A stretch of 64,000 nucleotides of DNA from SAR324 cluster bacterium (GTDB lineage: Bacteria > SAR324 > NAC60-12), in NCBI GenBank assembly GCA_028281495.1, contig JANQJU010000026.1, forward strand, positions 1 through 64,000, in the 5' to 3' direction. How positions within the stretch are numbered: the stretch's first letter is position 1; each line of letters begins with the position of its first letter. A program made the translations under genes and the position numbers. A model generated the notes under the pieces. It ran no database searches. It had not been told where the DNA came from and saw nothing but the letters and a program-made list of their open reading frames with translations. Shown piece by piece: positions 63,001-64,000 of this stretch.

Positions 63001-64000
63001 GTTTGGATGCTCTGCAAGCGGGACAGATTCCCGAAGGATTGCAGCAGCTCACCGAGAGTCAATTGCTCCCAGAAGCCACCCAAACCATTGTGGACCAAAT
63101 CCAAACGGTGATTCACACGGTGGAAGCGGTCACTCAAGCCCAAGCTTCCTGGAAAGAAGGTGAGATTGCTGCGGGGTTCACTCCATTGACGGAAGGAAGC
63201 AGCACCTCTGCCCAAGACACCAGCACCTCTGCCGAAGACACCAGCACCAGCGCGCCTGCTGGAGAGGACTCTCCATCTGCGGGCGTTTTGTTATCTGAAA
63301 CCGCGAAAGGGGTGATACCAGCAATTGAAGCCCTGGATGACCGGTTAAAAACGGCTCAACAGGCTTTGGAAAGCTTACAACAAGGTCAGGTCCCCGAAGG
63401 ATTGACTCAGTTGGTGGATAGCGAGTGGTTGCCCTCAGAAGGGTCACTTTTGGCCGATGCGGTAAAAGGCATCAGTCAAAAACTAGAGGTCTTGCAAACG
63501 GCCGAGCCGGATTTTGCTCAAGTCAAAGTGGCCGAAGGTCTCCAAAAATGGCTTCAAGGCGAACTGCTTTCTTCTGATGCCGCAACCGAGGTTACAAAAG
63601 TCGGCGATGCTTCCCAAAAACTCGACACGCTCAAAACCGTCTTTGATGGCTTCCGGCAAGGTCAAGTCAGTGAAGGCCTCACCCAACTGAGCGAAGCGGA
63701 ATTACTTCCTCCCGAAGCCAAGGAATTGGCCACCTCCATTCAAACCGTGCTGGATAAGGTCGACACCACTCGCACGGCCTTCAGTGAATTCAAACGAGGC
63801 AATATTGCTGAAGGGTTGCGGAATCTCACGGATAGCGAATGGTTGCCTTCGGAAACGCTGAATTTGGCCGACCAAGTCCAATCGTTGACGGAGACCATTT
63901 CGGTGTCCCAACAAGCCTTCGAAGATTTCAGTCGAGGCAATGTGGTCGGAGGCTTGGAACTCCTCAGTGAAAATAAGGTCTTGCCTCCCGAAGCCGACAC
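54096..64000 (+). CDS. Giant repeat protein, more than 3300 residues, open at the window edge
   Basis: From ATG 54096 (TAG in frame 9 bases upstream) the frame runs to the window end without a stop, 3301 full codons. I followed it by translation and by matching repeat phase to the last codon (LSENKVLPPEAD). Residues 1 to about 1250 are Gln/Ala/Ser/Leu-rich helices, probably coiled coils, with no signal peptide. Residues about 1265-1440 are an acidic Glu/Asp/Pro/Lys block, flanked by Cys1257 and Cys1444; the only other Cys I see is Cys10. After an Ala-rich helix, 37 copies of a 46-residue repeat follow, pattern F-x-x-G-x-V-x-x-G-L-x-x-L-x-x-x-x-L-L-P-x-E-A. No family recognised. A scaffold, filament or adhesin-like role is possible but unproven. 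Confidence 0.9.
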   Translation, partial: MAEEQDLSQCFQLAAQAADSIPEAQTQLRDAQQTLTTVSQTTAALANGLQPIVSQLGQLPQLSSSLTQAQTAIDQWIQTSSVLQAPLEQAVQAAQLNASTRQAVERLQQQVAQWQEQQQSLAQGVQQALSQVSGLPDLPSLLPTLQQNLQQWSATTTEASTALSSAQQEADKLPQKSAVASAIGSQVNQVREGQSQASEVVSQVFQGVPNTQSQLDQAQTPLDTLVQQQQASAESWQSAIQGLQGLDALKTVAEQLQQQLQQTEATQAQVNQALEAAQKASQQSARTSTALSQAGSQWERTTSQEPDATEAIRAALQMMNALAPVQQSITAVESPLKDLPASLEKLVSDLEQWQESLQPLQANLTSAQAPITEASQLFTAMKEGRSSDPLGKLLQNTETLSDLRKLFEQGNKSFPTLQQWLEQTAADLPALQSQFSPIPRDLSRLEPQIAQVLEVVDAVNQGAWQNAAIPTALSGIEAWSTFESSLEQQVQQVNRTFPKRVEAMLQSAITVVEGIPAGQVQLDALQAPDFQAPMQAAQQLSTVQEVLTQAGETLPTIQPQVEQMSQSLEALGKASKPTEALLQKAEKAKEDRKDLLQELNEVRPVLQQIQTELVSSSQAFNRLAEATVTLDQSFTEIQQTFASIGPAYPELTARERSSLTAAERTFNPVPGWVSAALEATTKVQPLVDEFLPVLEALSTVEELQLALNQGTGNVFETLNTLLPILEPLRVVRPRLTEISQSVSKIPARLTDVDQKIPSVRNQLSRLVAALKKRYPLSDETPEKVQQVYDLAEKLSALESDIDPLRTLAIDLRNRLQQAQSTAPKPSQFSTIQSKGKRLLALQPEAASVWESLQAAAPALETAQEQTQEINELWPTSQEQVDAIHSELQSLSAVMTQASQEVKALEDSRQQVFDTVKSISEDLDKLGPWSQLLEAFQTVLPDTQQSLASLQQGTDQVNTDFSTLSEQWTPLQQELNENGQAVKGLTQNPGAASEVLEKVLASVEKVRPMQEQAKSVADQLNGEQRQFLQARGGSTDLEQPIRSLSGDLPEVQTAFNQTQQAWDALLQKQSSLSNLFQTTLGESTSRDVMNTMISAVQPLWSPLQSASTQAAEDYDNLQNGFETIEQQFKGALSELGALNRNITQLLSLGAELPSDLEQVSETVSQMPEVQEAAQTAQTEQSDALAALSASQPLPQLKDALALSQNTLAVLLPPNGVASEDLQAASQLTAQVQSVQQTVGTAKTKLEAVVQAQEPASSCFVEKLAETQPSEEEVAALVAEAQEEAEEEKEEEKPEEEKPEEGKEEEKPEEEKPEDKKEESEEEEEEEKEEPEEEETPEEEKPEEEEETPAEDEDEDEDEKPEEEATPAEDEAEDEKPDDKKEDETEEDQKDDEKKDEEEPEDDQEDDDDDEDPDDDDDDTSPDDSSDDSSPSDSGDDATPDEAQGCIPTAKQASSETKKATSSLESAKSSNDEAANKTAKAAEETQQAVQQAAAAPAAEKNLDEAQKNADQATESSNDAAAAADEQQQAMEEVQKSTEALKEGNTGEALQTLQDNDMLPAGSEDAVQQTQDAEQQVAATDEAMDSLEQGNVSEGLQQLQDSGTLPSGTEEMAGEVENATQSVEKSQEAMDTLAQGDVGAGLQQLQESGLLPADSQDGVDEVKTLSGSVEQASDAASDLQKGSVSAGLAKLSESGLLPPEAQEVATQVQELTPKVDAAKTALQSFQQGDAAGGLNQLSASGLLPPEAQEVATQVDTLSKQVESAKTGLSSLQSGQVGEGLRQLSESGLLPPEAQEIAQTVQQTTTQVEQAQEGLETLASGEITDGLQQLTDAQLLPPEADEVATQIQSLQTELKNTETAFEQFQNGSVAEGLQQLSTNELLPAEAQTVAGNLKSLSEKVTAAKDSLDQFREGQVAAGLQQLTEKKLLPAEAQTVAEKIPQIESALESVEAALSDFQEGEIAPGLQKLTDGNLLPEEAQPITTQVQDLSDTLSQAKSAIDQFRAGQLADGAQTLLESSLIKGDSQPDLGSASADTSTDSESADTSTDSTPADTSTDSTPADSASAGTPTQDQTAGQISGQTLPDQIRHVLSNADAAQAAFEQFQSGKITPGFKQLSETSWMPEEAQTVLKQLDAVTTQLESAQTATSRFQSDNPVGGLEVLRQAELLPTETETLEQELTTLLDTTHAAQNALEDFKNGHLAQGLGKLKDNGVLPEESKDLVPQIQQVTSTVEKAKTALDAFAQGEVVSGLQTLQDYKILGQDAQPLLNDVRQIQTRTTTVQAAETSFQQGQLAAGLKALRDSQGLSPEAQDLSLKAEDQLGPLNGVQKVLEQFQAGSVAPGLQALVDEGLLPPEANTLADEVNTVSNQVQQAEAAFEQFAQGQVASGLTQLGKTDLLPADAQATAEQVQVVAQNVEMALNAFDDFKEGKLVSGFQKLKDSTFLPVEAGELVTYIQEAQDHVNTVETVLDAFKDGKVVEGFQKLDESGLLPDTFNELLNQLQNIADRVQTAQEGLQDFKSGQVADGLKKLGETGLLGSEAFDLASQLETVQDLIATAANALSDFEGAKLSAGLQKLFEVELLDAQYQSIVDPIAQVEGELASDDPALSDFRRGRVARGLAKLSKNEAFPPDTKAVATELKEAEKRIAGAQSALKNFQRGQVIDGLNRLVDVEFLPTSTKPLIDQLRQSKKKVDNAGRGLTDFERGRVANGLKKLTESTLLPAEGEDLADQVDQLEDHYRTAQKSLEAFQYGNLENGLQQLKASTFLPLDADPMIDPAQSSEDQLKIAQQAGDEFQNNKVAEGLRQLAQADLLPPETTALADQLEAVTAQIEEVQAAFQQFQKGEVGNGMTSLSSVTLLSEASRQVAGSLQEVIDHLEQAQTALQTFEQGETPKGFQQLIASTFLNAEIEPLIPEIEQLLQSTSSAEAAFEAFQQGQLNEGLQQLQSAELLSEASQALVEPVQEVGQFMESAKAGLDALQAGQIPEGLQQLTESQLLPEATQTIVDQIQTVIHTVEAVTQAQASWKEGEIAAGFTPLTEGSSTSAQDTSTSAEDTSTSAPAGEDSPSAGVLLSETAKGVIPAIEALDDRLKTAQQALESLQQGQVPEGLTQLVDSEWLPSEGSLLADAVKGISQKLEVLQTAEPDFAQVKVAEGLQKWLQGELLSSDAATEVTKVGDASQKLDTLKTVFDGFRQGQVSEGLTQLSEAELLPPEAKELATSIQTVLDKVDTTRTAFSEFKRGNIAEGLRNLTDSEWLPSETLNLADQVQSLTETISVSQQAFEDFSRGNVVGGLELLSENKVLPPEAD
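57900..58423 (+). repeat. Acidic low-complexity block within the giant gene
   Basis: GAA, GAG, GAC and GAT codons dominate, giving runs such as EEEKPEEEKPEE, then DEDEDEDEKPEEE, then DDDDDEDPDDDDDD. The lysines are near the start and the aspartates near the end, so charge grows more negative along the block. The antisense strand gives long hydrophobic shadow frames that should not be annotated. It is probably disordered and may bind calcium or other cations. Confidence 0.85.
58704..64000 (+). repeat. 37 or more 138-bp (46-residue) tandem repeats in the giant gene
   Basis: Copies begin near 58704 and keep a 138-bp period (for example GGLNQL at 59280 and GEGLRQL at 59418), with two linker insertions. 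The clearest units share SGLLPPEAQEVATQV. DNA identity between copies is low outside a few neighbours (units 4-6), so the array is old and maintained by selection for the protein fold rather than by recent duplication. Each unit probably forms two or three helices. The array continues past the window. Confidence 0.88.
60180..60260 (+). repeat. Three 27-bp repeats in a Ser/Thr/Asp linker of the giant gene
   Basis: GCAGACACATCCACGGATTC-type units (60180-60206, 60207-60233, 60234-60260) encode ADTSTDSES, ADTSTDSTP, ADTSTDSTP between helical repeat units 11 and 12. A related linker at 63201-63242 has two 21-bp units encoding STSAQDT and STSAEDT. Both are likely flexible hinges, and their near identity suggests recent slippage. 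Confidence 0.8.

Overview
The window looks like the chromosome of a Gram-negative, heterotrophic bacterium of moderate GC content. Evidence is the Sec signal peptides, lipobox-like motifs, a PutA/PutP proline locus, polytopic glycosyltransferase-like proteins and giant secreted-type repeat proteins. I cannot name the species. The gene style fits a deep-branching proteobacterium or delta-like lineage, but that is an inference. No rRNA or tRNA gene was seen.

Layout. 1-0.9 kb: the N-terminus of an ISAs1-type transposase cut by the window edge, then a four-repeat CRISPR array (29-bp repeat, 32-bp spacer) without cas genes nearby. 0.9-15.4 kb: a small unrecognised gene, a DUF5329 gene, and two tandem 6.5-kb paralogues with SpvB, FG-GAP and RHS regions. 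Their cores match and their C-terminal tails differ. Both carry an internal membrane segment followed by a lipoprotein-signal-like segment just before the last RHS core. 15.4-16.6 kb: gene debris, namely a lectin-like C-terminus, a small ORF and a frameshifted PD-(D/E)XK nuclease tail. 16.6-25.5 kb: a more AT-rich proline-catabolism island with a GntR/FCD regulator, putA, putP and a periplasmic solute-binding protein, then an AraC regulator with a DUF1330 gene. 25.5-26.3 kb: non-coding DNA with two covarying tandem hairpins.

26.3-38.9 kb: a large two-TM sensor-like protein with a possible degenerate class III cyclase domain, transcribed divergently from tilS. tilS is followed by two paralogous four-TM proteins, a YfhO-like membrane protein, a small membrane protein and deoC. 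38.9-45.7 kb (minus strand): a VapC/antitoxin pair and a two-gene operon of a 1203-residue unknown protein plus a protein with an internal Hint domain. 45.8-54 kb: a GT-C-type membrane protein with an internal minisatellite, an unknown gene, recJ, a gamma carbonic anhydrase, a DUF72 protein and a TMTC-like TPR membrane protein.

54.1-64 kb: one uninterrupted reading frame that runs off the window (more than 3300 codons). It encodes a Gln-rich helical N-terminus, an extreme Glu/Asp/Pro/Lys block flanked by single cysteines, and at least 37 copies of a 46-residue repeat. I regard this as the most unusual object here, followed by the RHS pair with internal lipobox-like sites and the Hint-domain operon.
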